Assembly (NCBI GenBank): GCA_964459995.1
Contig: CAYWOR010000004.1
Location: forward strand, 62,001 to 126,000
DNA from: CAZSHG01 sp964459995
GTDB lineage: Bacteria > UBP14 > UBA6098
Length of the DNA: 64,000 nt
Reading direction: 5' to 3'
Under the pieces are notes generated by a model. That model searched no databases. It was not told where the DNA came from and was given only the letters and a program-made list of their open reading frames with translations. Position numbers and translations under genes: made by a program. Position 1 is the stretch's first letter; every line of letters starts with the position of its first letter. Shown here one piece after another: positions 7,977 through 17,000 of this stretch.

Positions 7977-8830
7977 TGCATCCTGAAATATTGAAATTAG
8001 GCCCAGTCTCAGTTAAAGCTTGGGGGCTGATGATGGCAATCAGCGTCGTCGTTGCCCTATTTATCGCCTTAAAGCGTGCGGACAGATTCGGAGTTAAAAG
8101 AGACCTTGTTTACGACATGGTTATTGTTGTAGTCATCTCGTCAATAATTGGAAGCAGAATATTCTACGTTATATTCCATCTCGATGAATTCAGGGGCAAT
8201 TGGCTCGATATCATCAATCCCTTTTCCGGGCCGGATGGTTTTGGAATCGCCGGTCTGTCGATGATGGGCGGGGTCTTCTTGGTTGTTATCGCGGTCGCTT
8301 TGTATTCACTGATTAGGAAGGTGGATTTTCCAAAGTTAGCCGATGTTATAGCACCTACATTCCTTTTGGGTTGTGGAATCACGCGGATTGGGTGTTTTCT
8401 CAACGGTTGTTGTTTCGGAAGACCAACATCCGGCGCATGTGGAGTTCATTTCACCGACGGAGCGGCGGGAAGCTTTCTTCAGCACTATATTCATATGCAT
8501 CCTCACGAGCATATTTCAGGACTTCTGCCCACACAGCTAATGGCTTCCGCGGCTGGATTCATATTGTTTTTTGCCATTCTTTGGCTTGAAAGATGGCGCA
8601 AATTCGACGGCTTTACATCGTGGATAGTTCTCGGACTCTACAGCATTGACCGTTTCATAATCGACCAATTTAGAATTTATGAAGAGAACCAGATACTCGC
8701 GCATATCGGCCCTATTATGATAACTGTCAACGAGATAATTTTGCTCATCCTGCTTGTTTTCAGCATCGTTATGTTCATTCACGGGCATCGTGGATATAAG
8801 CTTAAAAGTAAAAATGCATCCATTCATTGA
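7976..8830 (+). CDS. lgt: Prolipoprotein diacylglyceryl transferase
   Basis: Lgt attaches diacylglycerol from phosphatidylglycerol to the lipobox Cys of prolipoproteins in the inner membrane. The 284-residue protein has about seven hydrophobic segments. The Lgt signature appears as RIGCFLNGCCFGRPT near residue 140, a Cys-rich variant rather than the E. coli GRxGNF form, and PTQL appears near residue 184. The start codon overlaps the uppS stop (TGATG), and the end overlaps comF by 17 bases. Its substrates are abundant here: pal, cpoB and several other lipobox proteins in this window. Confidence 0.93.
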   Translation: MHPEILKLGPVSVKAWGLMMAISVVVALFIALKRADRFGVKRDLVYDMVIVVVISSIIGSRIFYVIFHLDEFRGNWLDIINPFSGPDGFGIAGLSMMGGVFLVVIAVALYSLIRKVDFPKLADVIAPTFLLGCGITRIGCFLNGCCFGRPTSGACGVHFTDGAAGSFLQHYIHMHPHEHISGLLPTQLMASAAGFILFFAILWLERWRKFDGFTSWIVLGLYSIDRFIIDQFRIYEENQILAHIGPIMITVNEIILLILLVFSIVMFIHGHRGYKLKSKNASIH

Positions 8831-9530
8831 ACCTATAAAAAAGGGTCTTTCCGCTGTTCTCGACCTTCTTTGGCCGCCTCACTGCGCGATTTGCTACGCA
8901 AGAACCGATTGTTCGCCCCTCTGCGACAATTGTTTCGCGGAGATAATTCATGAGAAGGGCTTTTTTTGCGCCGAATGCGGGGCAAGACAAACTCGAGGTG
9001 TATGCAAACACCATCCGAATCCGGCATATTCGGGATTCTTTCCGGCTTTTCATTTCTGCGATGTCGTGCGTGAGCTTATTCATATGTTGAAATACGCTAA
9101 CCGAAGTGATATTGGGGTTTATTTCGGGGAGATAATGTTCCAAAAGGCTTTCAAGGAAGGTCTATTCGAGAACATTGACGGTCTCGTTCCTATCCCGCTT
9201 CATAAGGCGCGCAAAAGGGATAGAGGGTATAATCAGAGCGAGGTTATCGCCCAAAGCATTTCGCGACTGAGCGGAGTTCCGGTTTTGACAAAAGGTTTAA
9301 GCCGTGCGAAAAACACTGAATCGCAAACAAAGCTTAACCACGAAGAACGCCAATTGAATGTTAACGGTGCATTCAAAATAGATATTGACTTGACAGGCAA
9401 ACACTTTATTATTGTCGATGATGTAATTACTACGGGCGCAACAACCCGTGAGCTTGCAATGACAATCGCCCGGGCGGGAGGCAAGGTTGCAAAGGCAGTC
9501 TGCATCGCCCGACCCGGTTTGGACGATTAA
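8814..9530 (+). CDS. ComF family phosphoribosyltransferase-like protein
   Basis: I place the start at the ATG at 8814, overlapping the lgt end, because the protein there (MHPFIEPIKKG, 238 residues) aligns with ComF/GntX N-termini. Two zinc-binding Cys groups follow (CAICYARTDCSPLCDNC and CAECGARQTRGVCKHH). The PRPP-binding motif FIIVDDVITTGAT lies near residue 200. ComF proteins act in DNA uptake for natural transformation in some bacteria, and the type IV pilus genes at 50059-55923 would fit, but many ComF homologues have no proven role. The position between lgt and yajC suggests co-expression rather than function. Confidence 0.9.
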   Translation: MHPFIEPIKKGLSAVLDLLWPPHCAICYARTDCSPLCDNCFAEIIHEKGFFCAECGARQTRGVCKHHPNPAYSGFFPAFHFCDVVRELIHMLKYANRSDIGVYFGEIMFQKAFKEGLFENIDGLVPIPLHKARKRDRGYNQSEVIAQSISRLSGVPVLTKGLSRAKNTESQTKLNHEERQLNVNGAFKIDIDLTGKHFIIVDDVITTGATTRELAMTIARAGGKVAKAVCIARPGLDD

Positions 9531-9551
9531 ACAGTTTAACGAAAGGCACAG

Positions 9552-9872
9552 ATGAATCTCATCTCAATTATGCCGCTTATGGCACAAGCTACTGGAGAAG
9601 GTGGCCAAGAGCCGAATATGCTCTTGTCTTTTCTACCATTTATTGCTATTATAGCAATATTCTATTTTCTATTCATTCGACCGCAACAGAAACAGCAAAA
9701 AAAGCATCAAGACATGCTAACATCGCTTCAAAAGGGCGATAAGGTGATGACCTCCGGTGGTCTCATCGGCACAATTGTCGGCGTTAATGAAGACACAATC
9801 ACTGTCAAGTTCGGTGAGGCTTTCAAAACGGAGGTCGGCAAGTCTTATATCACAGGCAAGATAGAGGGTTGA
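9552..9872 (+). CDS. yajC: Preprotein translocase subunit YajC
   Basis: YajC is a small single-pass inner-membrane protein that associates with SecDF and the SecYEG translocon. The 106-residue product has a hydrophobic segment at about residues 24-42 that runs into FYFLFIRPQQKQQKKHQ, the signature of the family. A cytoplasmic KGDKVMTSGGLIGTIVGV domain follows. A GAAAGG ribosome binding site precedes the ATG. The stop overlaps the next ATG (TGATG). secD and secF are not in the window, so the usual yajC-secDF linkage is broken here. Confidence 0.95.
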   Translation: MNLISIMPLMAQATGEGGQEPNMLLSFLPFIAIIAIFYFLFIRPQQKQQKKHQDMLTSLQKGDKVMTSGGLIGTIVGVNEDTITVKFGEAFKTEVGKSYITGKIEG

Positions 9873-10408
9873 TGCAGGACGAATATCCAGAAATATTGCA
9901 TTTCTGCTATTGGGGAAATCCCATTTTACGAAGGGTGGGGATTACGGTCGAAGACCCCGAATCCACCGTAACTGCGGAATTCATCGAGAAGATGCGCGAA
10001 AAACTCGAAGAGCACGACGGACTTGGTCTTGCGGCTCATCAGGTCGGTTGCGATAGAAAAATCTGCCTCGTGTGTTTCCCGAAGAAGGATGATTACTCTG
10101 ATGTTCGCGCTTTGGTAAATCCTGAGATTATCGAACGAAGCGAAGAAACCGAAATCGCCGAAGAGGGTTGCTTGTCTTTCCCAAAACTCTACGTAGATGT
10201 TGAAAGGGCGGCGAAGATCAAAGTTCGAGCCTATTTTCCCGGAGATGGGGAGAAGATTTTCGAAGCAGAGGGTCTTCTGGCGAGGATTCTTCAACACGAG
10301 ATCGACCATTTAAACGGAGTTGTTTTCATCGATCATCTAACCTTCTCCGCAAGAAGCCTTCTAAAAAAAGACCTTTCGCGCATCGCCAAAAGTTACGGCG
10401 GAAAATGA
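9872..10408 (+). CDS. def: Peptide deformylase
   Basis: Deformylase removes the formyl group from the initiator Met of new proteins. I choose the ATG at 9872, overlapping the yajC stop, over the TTG one codon upstream; this gives 178 residues. The three metal-site motifs are present: GLGLAAHQVG near residue 49 (the usual Pro is His), EEGCLS with the Cys ligand near residue 100, and QHEIDHL with the two His ligands and catalytic Glu near residue 143. The end overlaps fmt by four bases (ATGA), coupling the enzymes that add and remove the formyl group. Confidence 0.95.
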   Translation: MQDEYPEILHFCYWGNPILRRVGITVEDPESTVTAEFIEKMREKLEEHDGLGLAAHQVGCDRKICLVCFPKKDDYSDVRALVNPEIIERSEETEIAEEGCLSFPKLYVDVERAAKIKVRAYFPGDGEKIFEAEGLLARILQHEIDHLNGVVFIDHLTFSARSLLKKDLSRIAKSYGGK

Positions 10409-11328
10409 AAATCCTTTTTTTCGGCACAACAGTATTTTCAGCGCGCATGCTCGAAAAATTGGTTTTGAGCGGCTACGATGTCCCTTTGGTTGTAACTCTT
10501 CCGGATAAACCGGCGAAACGCGGCAGAAAGCTATTCCCTACGCCAGTTAAAGCTTTTGCTTCGAGCAGTGGTCTTTCCCTTTTCGAGAGCGATGACATGA
10601 AATCCCCCGAACTCGCGAGGAAAGTAGCTTCTGTTGAAGCTGATTTGGGTATAGTAGTCGCATTTAAAATACTGCCGAAAGAGGTTTTTGCCGCGCCAAG
10701 ATTAGGCACTTTGAATATCCACCCCTCTCTGCTTCCGGACTTGCGCGGACCCGCACCTGTTCGATGGGCGGTTATTCGGGGCTATTCCGAAACAGGTATC
10801 ACCTCCTTTCTACTAACCGATCGAATCGATGCTGGAAATATTTTACTTCAGAGTAGAATCGAAATCGGCGAAGACGAAACCTATGGAGAGCTATTCGAAC
10901 GGATAATTCCATTTGCCGGAGAAATTCTTATAGAGAGCATCGAAGGACTTATCGATGGAAAAATCGCACTAAAACCTCAGAATGATACCCTTGTAACAAA
11001 AGCACCAAAAATTACCTCGGACACCTGTCAAATCGACTGGAAACGCTCAGCGGTTGAGATTCACAACCTTATTCGCGGACTTTCACCGGAACCAGCCGCG
11101 ATTTGCGATTTCGGCGGAATCAAACTTAAGCTGTTGCGTTCGAGAGTGTGTGGTTTGCATGGAACAGCAGGTGAAGTCCTGAATTCGGGAGCAAAGGACG
11201 GCCTTGTGGTGGCCTGTGGAGATGGTTCGGTCGAAATCCTCGAAATCCAAGCCCCCGGTAAAAGGGCAATGGATGCAAAAAGCTTCTTAGTGGGAAACGA
11301 AATCCCAATAGGCACGGTGCTCGGGTGA
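10405..11328 (+). CDS. fmt: Methionyl-tRNA formyltransferase
   Basis: Fmt formylates Met-tRNA(fMet) using 10-formyl-tetrahydrofolate. The 307-residue protein carries the catalytic Asn-x-His of LNIHPSLLPDLRGPAPVRWA near residues 105-125 and the Asp of TDRIDAGNIL near residue 145, followed by the C-terminal tRNA-binding OB-like domain (about 205-307). It starts within the def stop codon (ATGA) and ends overlapping the GTG start of the DUF116 gene by four bases (GTGA). The def-fmt order is conserved in many bacteria. Confidence 0.96.
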   Translation: MKILFFGTTVFSARMLEKLVLSGYDVPLVVTLPDKPAKRGRKLFPTPVKAFASSSGLSLFESDDMKSPELARKVASVEADLGIVVAFKILPKEVFAAPRLGTLNIHPSLLPDLRGPAPVRWAVIRGYSETGITSFLLTDRIDAGNILLQSRIEIGEDETYGELFERIIPFAGEILIESIEGLIDGKIALKPQNDTLVTKAPKITSDTCQIDWKRSAVEIHNLIRGLSPEPAAICDFGGIKLKLLRSRVCGLHGTAGEVLNSGAKDGLVVACGDGSVEILEIQAPGKRAMDAKSFLVGNEIPIGTVLG

Positions 11329-12101
11329 AATTCGCGGGGAACAAGAATCTTTTTCTCGGGCTTTCCTGGGTTGCAGTCGCGATAGTTATCGCTATTCAGT
11401 TACTCGCGATTTATTTAGTAACTCCCCGGTTAGATTCACTGCACAAATTCTTGCCTTTAGTCCTGTGGATTACCGCAGGGTTAGTAACAGCAACCATCGG
11501 CGGCGGGTTGTTGTTGATTACTATCGCGGCATACTCCGGTTGGGACGTTCTATACCCACATAGCGGCGAGCCTATAACGATGAGGGTTCTATTCCCAGTA
11601 GTCCTATTCATAGGTTATCTGCTCGGAATAAGAAAAGAATTCCTTCGCGAGGCTTTCGTCGATACAAACAACGCGCTCTTGAATGCACTCCGCAAGCGCA
11701 TCTCCACCGACAGGGTGCTAATCCTGCTTCCGCATTGTTTGCAATATCATGAATGCCAATGGAAAATTACCTTTGACATCGAAAACTGCAGACGTTGCGG
11801 CAAATGCGACATTGGCGAGATTGCTGACATGGGCGAGAAATTCGGCACGGCGATACGAGTGGCTACTGGCGGCACGCTCGCAAGAAAGGCAATATCAGAT
11901 TTTAAGCCGACGCTTATTCTCGCGGTGGCTTGTGGTAGGGATTTGGCATCGGGAATCATCGACGCCCACCCCTTCCCTGTTTATGGAATACCTAACCAGC
12001 GTCCAAACGGCCCCTGTTTCGACACAAAAGTTGACCTTGCGGATGTTAAAAAGGCGCTGGAAACTCTTTCTGACATTGGAAAAAACACGGAGAAAAACTA
12101 A
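11325..12101 (+). CDS. DUF116 family membrane-anchored Cys-rich protein
   Basis: The GTG start overlaps the fmt stop. The 258-residue product has two hydrophobic segments (about 8-30 and 43-70) followed by a cytoplasmic Cys-rich domain of the DUF116 family. Visible features are LPHCLQYHECQWKI, then ENCRRCGKCDIGEIADM (CxxCxxC, possibly a metal or Fe-S site), then ILAVACGRDLASGI and PNQRPNGPCFDT. The function of DUF116 is unknown to me. The gene is often seen near fmt, and its translational coupling here (overlaps on both sides) supports tight co-expression. A redox or Fe-S role is only a guess from the Cys pattern. Confidence 0.85.
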   Translation: MKFAGNKNLFLGLSWVAVAIVIAIQLLAIYLVTPRLDSLHKFLPLVLWITAGLVTATIGGGLLLITIAAYSGWDVLYPHSGEPITMRVLFPVVLFIGYLLGIRKEFLREAFVDTNNALLNALRKRISTDRVLILLPHCLQYHECQWKITFDIENCRRCGKCDIGEIADMGEKFGTAIRVATGGTLARKAISDFKPTLILAVACGRDLASGIIDAHPFPVYGIPNQRPNGPCFDTKVDLADVKKALETLSDIGKNTEKN

Positions 12102-13636
12102 TGAATACTCAAATTTTGGTGAACGCACAGGTTCACGAATCACGAATTGCAATCTTAGAGGATGGCAAGCTTGTTGAATTGATAGTCGAGCGCCCCGATC
12201 AGCGAAGAATGGTTGGAAATATCTATAAAGGCAAGGTGGAGCGAGTTCTGCCGGGAATTCAGGCGGCATTTATCGATATTGGGACCGAGAAGCGAGCCTT
12301 TCTTCACGTGTCGGATGTTGCAGGCTACGACCCCTATGCCGACGCGGAATTTGAAGATGACGAAACCGGCGGTAAACGTCATCGTAAAAGATTCGTGCCT
12401 GATATTAGGAAGGAAGTCAAAACTGGCGAAGAAATACTCGTGCAGATAACCAAAGAGCCTATGGGAACGAAGGGCCCTCGGTGCTCGACGGAGTTGTCAC
12501 TTCCGGGGCGGTATCTCGTGTATATTCCCGGTCAAAGTCATTTTGGGGTTTCGAGAAAAATTAAATCCCGCAAGGAACGCGGGAGAATCCGCAGTATTAT
12601 AAAGAAAATCAAGCCCGAAGACGCTGGTCTTATAGGGCGTTCCGCCTGCGAGGGAAAAAGCGAAGACGATTTGCGCCGCGACCTCGAATATCTGATTAAA
12701 GACTCGCAGGATATAAAGAAAAAAGCTGAGGTTCTGGATACTCCGGTTTTGCTTTACAGAGATCAGGGCATGATTGCCGCAATGGTGCGTGATTTGTTTA
12801 CTTCGGACATGAAAGAGTTCATCCTCGACTCGCAACCCGAGTATGACAAAATTCGTGAATATTCGAAGAAGACAGTCCCTAATCTCGTAGATAGAATCAA
12901 GCTATATAAGAATAACACGCCAATTTTCGATGCCTTCGATGTCGAAACGCAGATTTCGAATATGCTTAAGCGCAAGATTTGGATCAAAAAAGGCTCGTCG
13001 ATTGTCATCGATAACACCGAGGCATTAACCGCGATAGACGTGAACTCCGGAAAAAATATCGGCAAAGGGAAATCCTACGAGGACACCCTTTTGCAGGTTA
13101 ATCTTGCGGCGGCTGAGGAAATCGCGCGCCAACTTAGGTTGCGCGATCTTGGAGGTATTATCGCAATAGATTTTATCGATATGGAGCTGGAAGAAAACCG
13201 TAAGAAGCTTCAAAACACCTTCGAGGAAGCGATGGCGGAAGACCGTGCGAGATTTAAAATATTGCCTATTAATGATTTTGGGATGATAATGATGACCCGA
13301 CAGAGGGTCAGACAGAGCGTAATCGAGAGGATTTCCGACCCATGCCCCACCTGTGGCGGTATAGGAATGGTATTTTCGCCGGTAACTGTCATCGCGAAAC
13401 TCGAAAGATGGCTAATGCGTGCATCGGCAGAAGCAAAGAAAAAGCGATTTTTGGTCATCACCCATCCCCTTGTAGCAGGGGAGCTTACAGCCGAAGGCAA
13501 CGAGAGAATGCACGAGTTAGAGAATTTCTACCATGTTCGCCTTGAATGTTTTCCAGACCCGACAGTTGACCCAGACGAGTTTTTCGTTTTGGATGCCGAC
13601 AGCGGAGAGAGCCTTACAGACGAGTTTGCGAGTTAA
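12101..13636 (+). CDS. rng: Ribonuclease G/E family protein
   Basis: This 511-residue Rne/Rng endoribonuclease should cleave single-stranded A/U-rich RNA and mature rRNA. An S1 domain occupies about residues 38-130 (GNIYKGKVERVLPGIQAAFIDIG). The catalytic Asp residues lie in AIDVNSG (near 311) and IIAIDFIDME (near 355), and the Zn-link CPTCGG is near 414. There is no long C-terminal degradosome scaffold, so it is RNase G-like in size. The ATG overlaps the DUF116 stop (TAATG). It is the last gene of the uppS operon; a 164-base gap and a new promoter follow. Confidence 0.93.
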   Translation: MNTQILVNAQVHESRIAILEDGKLVELIVERPDQRRMVGNIYKGKVERVLPGIQAAFIDIGTEKRAFLHVSDVAGYDPYADAEFEDDETGGKRHRKRFVPDIRKEVKTGEEILVQITKEPMGTKGPRCSTELSLPGRYLVYIPGQSHFGVSRKIKSRKERGRIRSIIKKIKPEDAGLIGRSACEGKSEDDLRRDLEYLIKDSQDIKKKAEVLDTPVLLYRDQGMIAAMVRDLFTSDMKEFILDSQPEYDKIREYSKKTVPNLVDRIKLYKNNTPIFDAFDVETQISNMLKRKIWIKKGSSIVIDNTEALTAIDVNSGKNIGKGKSYEDTLLQVNLAAAEEIARQLRLRDLGGIIAIDFIDMELEENRKKLQNTFEEAMAEDRARFKILPINDFGMIMMTRQRVRQSVIERISDPCPTCGGIGMVFSPVTVIAKLERWLMRASAEAKKKRFLVITHPLVAGELTAEGNERMHELENFYHVRLECFPDPTVDPDEFFVLDADSGESLTDEFAS

Positions 13637-13723
13637 TTAGACCGCTTGAAGCTTGATAAATGAGTGATTAATACTGATTAGGTTTGTTCTGGCATCGAAT
13701 TCGCAATATATTTTCTAAAGACC

Positions 13724-13752
13724 TTGCATAGGCTAAGTTTTTTGTTTATATT
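13724..13752 (+). promoter_or_regulatory. Promoter of the tol-pal cluster
   Basis: -35 TTGCAT (13724-13729), 17-base spacer, -10 TATATT (13747-13752). The 164-base gap after rng holds this promoter and an AGGAGAG ribosome binding site before the ATG at 13801; I see nothing else in it. Confidence 0.55.
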
Positions 13753-13800
13753 GGAATACGCAAGGTTATTTAAGAAACTGTTAGAGATATAGGAGAGCCG

Positions 13801-14502
13801 ATGTTCAGCAATCTCTGGCGAATGTTAATATCGACCGGTCCTTTCGGAAAGCTAATCCTGCTGGTGCTTTTGGCATTATCAGGTTATTCGTGGGCGATTA
13901 TTATTACTAAATGGCGTAGATTTCGATATCTCCAGCGCGTATCGAAAACAATCCTTAAGATGATAGGTTCGCACAGGGGGGTCGAGATTCTGCGTTTAAA
14001 CATTCCCTCACGCGACCATCCTATCACCAAGGTAATTACTGCTGTTAGGCAAGAAATCGGCTCCGGCGCGGTTGCATCCTCCGCAACCTTGCGTGAATTC
14101 GATATCAACCCACTTTTTGAGGCTATCAATGAGCGTGCAGATGCGGCGGTTGAGGAAGCTCTCGAATTCGAGGAACGCAATGTTGACATTCTTGCAATGA
14201 CAGCGAGCGTGGCACCTTTTTTGGGTTTGCTTGGGACAGTTTGGGGAATCACAGTCAGCTTCTGGGAGATTGGCCAACAGTCCAGCGCGAATATAGCTAT
14301 AGTAGCGCCGGGACTTGCCGAGGCTCTTATTACAACGATAGCCGGGCTTTTAGTGGCAATTCCAGCAGTTATTGCTTTTAGCATATTCAACGCAAGACTT
14401 AGAGCAATCGCAAGTGAGGTTTCCGGTTTCACGAAGAAACTGGTGGTTCAACTCAAGCGCGAGATGGCTCATGACATCGCAATGCGAAACCAAATTCAGT
14501 GA
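13801..14502 (+). CDS. tolQ: TolQ/ExbB proton-channel protein
   Basis: This 233-residue MotA/TolQ/ExbB family protein forms the proton channel that powers TolA (or TonB). The first membrane segment is at about 17-40. The conserved channel helices are at about 130-160 (ILAMTASVAPFLGLLGTVWGI) and 170-200 (APGLAEALITTIAGLLVAIPA). I prefer tolQ over exbB because tolB, pal and cpoB follow in order. The gene overlaps tolR by four bases (ATGA). Confidence 0.9.
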   Translation: MFSNLWRMLISTGPFGKLILLVLLALSGYSWAIIITKWRRFRYLQRVSKTILKMIGSHRGVEILRLNIPSRDHPITKVITAVRQEIGSGAVASSATLREFDINPLFEAINERADAAVEEALEFEERNVDILAMTASVAPFLGLLGTVWGITVSFWEIGQQSSANIAIVAPGLAEALITTIAGLLVAIPAVIAFSIFNARLRAIASEVSGFTKKLVVQLKREMAHDIAMRNQIQ

Positions 14503-14918
14503 TGAACAAGTATAAAGACAAATATAAGACTCAGATCCACATGAACATAACCTCGATGATGGACGTTGTGTTTATGTTGTTGATTATCTTTATGATAGCG
14601 GCACCGTTGATGCGCGCCGAGGTCGATGTCAAGCTTCCTAAATCGGCGGCGGCGAGAGTCAAAGATAACTCTAACCTATCTGTTTCGATTACGATGAGCG
14701 GCGATATTTTTATCGGCAATGAACAGATTACGATAGATGAATTTCCTGAAGCTATCAAGAAAATTGCTTCAGCTGGCGCAATAACAAGCGTATCGCTAAA
14801 GGGGGATGAATCTATCGATTATGGTCTCGTAATGAAAGTCGTCGGATATATCAAAGATGCCGGCATCGAGAATCTTGGCCTCGTTGCCACCCCTGAAAAG
14901 ACAAAAACGCGGAGATGA
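14499..14918 (+). CDS. tolR: TolR/ExbD transport protein
   Basis: TolR is the single-pass partner of TolQ. The 139-residue product has the typical short cytoplasmic N-terminus and a membrane helix at about 16-36 with the essential channel Asp (SMMDVVFMLLIIFMIAAP). A periplasmic domain follows (VDVKLPKSAAARVKDN, then SVSLKGDESIDYGLVMKVV). It overlaps tolQ and is followed within one base by the TolA/TonB-like gene, so the three products are co-translated. Confidence 0.92.
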   Translation: MMNKYKDKYKTQIHMNITSMMDVVFMLLIIFMIAAPLMRAEVDVKLPKSAAARVKDNSNLSVSITMSGDIFIGNEQITIDEFPEAIKKIASAGAITSVSLKGDESIDYGLVMKVVGYIKDAGIENLGLVATPEKTKTRR

Positions 14919-14919
14919 T

Positions 14920-15546
14920 TTGAAACGAGAGCTTATAATAAGCTATTCGGCACACGCGATAATCATTATTATCGCTTTTCTTATAACCGCCTTTTCACGT
15001 CCTATGAAGCTTCCTGACAAGGTTTACAGCGTGCAGATTGTCGCCGCTCCTCAGCCGGAGCCGAAAAAAGTCGAAGAAAAAAAGCCTGAGCCAGAACCTG
15101 AACCTGAGGAGATACCCGAACCAGAGCCAAAACCCCAGATAGAAACAAAGCCGGAACCGAAACCAAACCCGAAGCCACAACCAAAACCTGAACCTAAACC
15201 CGCCGAGGTGCCTAAACCAAAACAGACAAGCCCTCAGGGGACGGGGCATATCACTGTGGATGGACAAAATTTCAAAGACGACTATTATTTGAATCTAATT
15301 TATATGAAGGTCTATAGAAACTGGCTTCCGCCGGTATCCGGAAGGGAAATGACTGCAACCATATATTTCAAAATACTTAGGAGCGGAGATGTCAAAGATG
15401 CCAAGGTCGAGAAACGAAGCGGGGCATCAACTTTCGATGAAAGGGCACTTCGGACAATTCTCGTATCCGCGCCTTTTCCGGAACTTCCGGAGACATACAC
15501 TGGCGACCATCTCGGCGTGCATTTTGAATTCATTCACAACCCATAA
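14920..15546 (+). CDS. TolA/TonB-like energy transducer with proline-rich spacer
   Basis: The start is the TTG at 14920, five bases after a GGAG inside the tolR end; it gives 208 residues beginning LKRELIISYSAHAII. A signal-anchor helix at about 8-24 leads into a long periplasmic spacer of Glu-Pro and Lys-Pro repeats (about 45-105) that first runs EPEPEPE and later KPEPKPNPKP. The C-terminal TonB/TolA domain (about 120-208) includes YRNWLPP, VEKRSGASTFDERALR and a FP-LPE turn. Position between tolR and tolB makes it the functional TolA of this system, though the spacer is of TonB rather than helical TolA type. Confidence 0.88.
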   Translation: MKRELIISYSAHAIIIIIAFLITAFSRPMKLPDKVYSVQIVAAPQPEPKKVEEKKPEPEPEPEEIPEPEPKPQIETKPEPKPNPKPQPKPEPKPAEVPKPKQTSPQGTGHITVDGQNFKDDYYLNLIYMKVYRNWLPPVSGREMTATIYFKILRSGDVKDAKVEKRSGASTFDERALRTILVSAPFPELPETYTGDHLGVHFEFIHNP

Positions 15547-15555
15547 AAAATAATT

Positions 15556-16869
15556 ATGACAAAAAAGATTTTTCTGATATTGGCATTTCTAACCATAAGT
15601 TCCTCGATGGCTCAAGGCGACGCATGGCTTCAATTGACAGATTACGGTTCAAGCATGATTCGTGTTGCGGTTTTAAATTTCAATACCAAAGAACAGAGCT
15701 ATGGCGCGGCTTGGGACAGCACTATTGCAACCCTAACCGAGGTTCTTCGAAATGACCTCAGTTTCTCGCCATTTATCGAGGTTGTGGATACTTCATTGTA
15801 TCCCAAGAAGAAGGTCGATTTCCCGAAAAACATCGACCCCTTCCAGTGGAGTTCGATGAGGATTCAGGTATTGATTATCGTGAGTTTCGATACCGATGGC
15901 TACAAAGTAACAATGGAGCCCTTGGTTTGGTCAGTAACCGGCATGTCCAGGATGTTTAAGCAAAAATATTCCAGTGATGCATCACAAGCGAGACGTCTCG
16001 TTCACCGTATGTCCGATGATATTCATAAGGTTCTTACTGGCGAGGACGGTGTTGCGCAAACTCAGATTGCCTTTGTGTCAACTCGATGGGGCGGTAACAA
16101 GGAGCTTTATATCTCTGATTACGATGGTTATGCACCACGAAGAATAACCGATGCCCGCTCTATCGTGATGTCGCCGGACTGGTCGCCAACCGGAGATAGA
16201 ATCGCATATATGAGCTTTTTAAATGACAACCCCGATATTTATATTTACGATATATATAAAAACCGCGAGACTCTCGCTATAAGGCATTCCGGACAGAGCA
16301 TTACGCCGGCGTGGTCGCCCGATGGAAGATATATATGCTATTCTAAGGATGTAGGAGGCAATTCAGAATTGTTTCTTCGAGATGTGCGGACAAACGAGGA
16401 AACTCGACTCACCTTCACTCCGCATGCCATCGAAAGCAGTCCAACATTTTCTCCGAACGGCAGGGAAATCGCCTTTACTTCAGACAGAAGCGGTACACCG
16501 CAGATTTACATTATGGATGTAATGGGGACAAATGTTAGACGATTGACCTTTGAAGGCAGTTATAACGACGGTGCAAATTGGTCTCCGCGCGGCGATAAGA
16601 TATGCTACACGAGCAGATTTGACTATTCTTTCGAAATAGCGGTTATCGATCTGGCAATCGGTAAGCCGGTTTATCTGACAAGTGTCGGGAGCAACGAAAA
16701 CCCCTATTGGTCTCCGGACGGTTATCATATCGTATTTAAGAGCAATCGGACCGGACGATATCAGCTTTATACGATGAATTGGGATGGCACGGAAGTCCGC
16801 CGTATAACGGGTTTGGGCGAAAATTTCTCTCCGGCTTGGTCACCAAGATATAAATGGTCGTTCGACTAA
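15556..16869 (+). CDS. tolB: Tol-Pal system protein TolB
   Basis: TolB is the periplasmic beta-propeller that links Pal to the inner-membrane Tol complex. The 437-residue product has a signal peptide (cut near SSSMAQGDA), an N-terminal alpha/beta domain, and at least six WD40-like blades. Each blade has a W/F-SP-(D/N/R)G core: SPDWSPTGDRIAYMS, TPAWSPDGRYICYS, SPTFSPNGREIAFTSD, GANWSPRGDKICYTS, NPYWSPDGYHIVFKS and SPAWSP. There is no clear Shine-Dalgarno before the ATG, which suits re-initiation from the gene just upstream. Confidence 0.95.
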   Translation: MTKKIFLILAFLTISSSMAQGDAWLQLTDYGSSMIRVAVLNFNTKEQSYGAAWDSTIATLTEVLRNDLSFSPFIEVVDTSLYPKKKVDFPKNIDPFQWSSMRIQVLIIVSFDTDGYKVTMEPLVWSVTGMSRMFKQKYSSDASQARRLVHRMSDDIHKVLTGEDGVAQTQIAFVSTRWGGNKELYISDYDGYAPRRITDARSIVMSPDWSPTGDRIAYMSFLNDNPDIYIYDIYKNRETLAIRHSGQSITPAWSPDGRYICYSKDVGGNSELFLRDVRTNEETRLTFTPHAIESSPTFSPNGREIAFTSDRSGTPQIYIMDVMGTNVRRLTFEGSYNDGANWSPRGDKICYTSRFDYSFEIAVIDLAIGKPVYLTSVGSNENPYWSPDGYHIVFKSNRTGRYQLYTMNWDGTEVRRITGLGENFSPAWSPRYKWSFD

Positions 16870-16931
16870 ATCTTTCTGTTTTTTTACAGTTTGGAATAAG
16901 ACTTGCGAGATACAGCCGCGGAAAAAAACTG

Positions 16932-16959
16932 TTGCACTTGTCAGTTAAAAGAGTATATT
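16932..16959 (+). promoter_or_regulatory. Internal promoter upstream of pal
   Basis: -35 TTGCAC (16932-16937), 16-base spacer, -10 TATATT (16954-16959), in the 131-base gap between tolB and pal. It would allow Pal, needed in many copies, to be made independently of tolQ-tolB. Confidence 0.55.
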
Positions 16960-17000
16960 GTTTTAAAACCAATTAGACGGACTCAAAGTAGGAGGTCCAA

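Noticed and set aside
8754..8813. Upstream start for the ComF protein
   Set aside because: The extra 20 residues are encoded within lgt and do not resemble the ComF N-terminus; the ATG at 8814 fits better.
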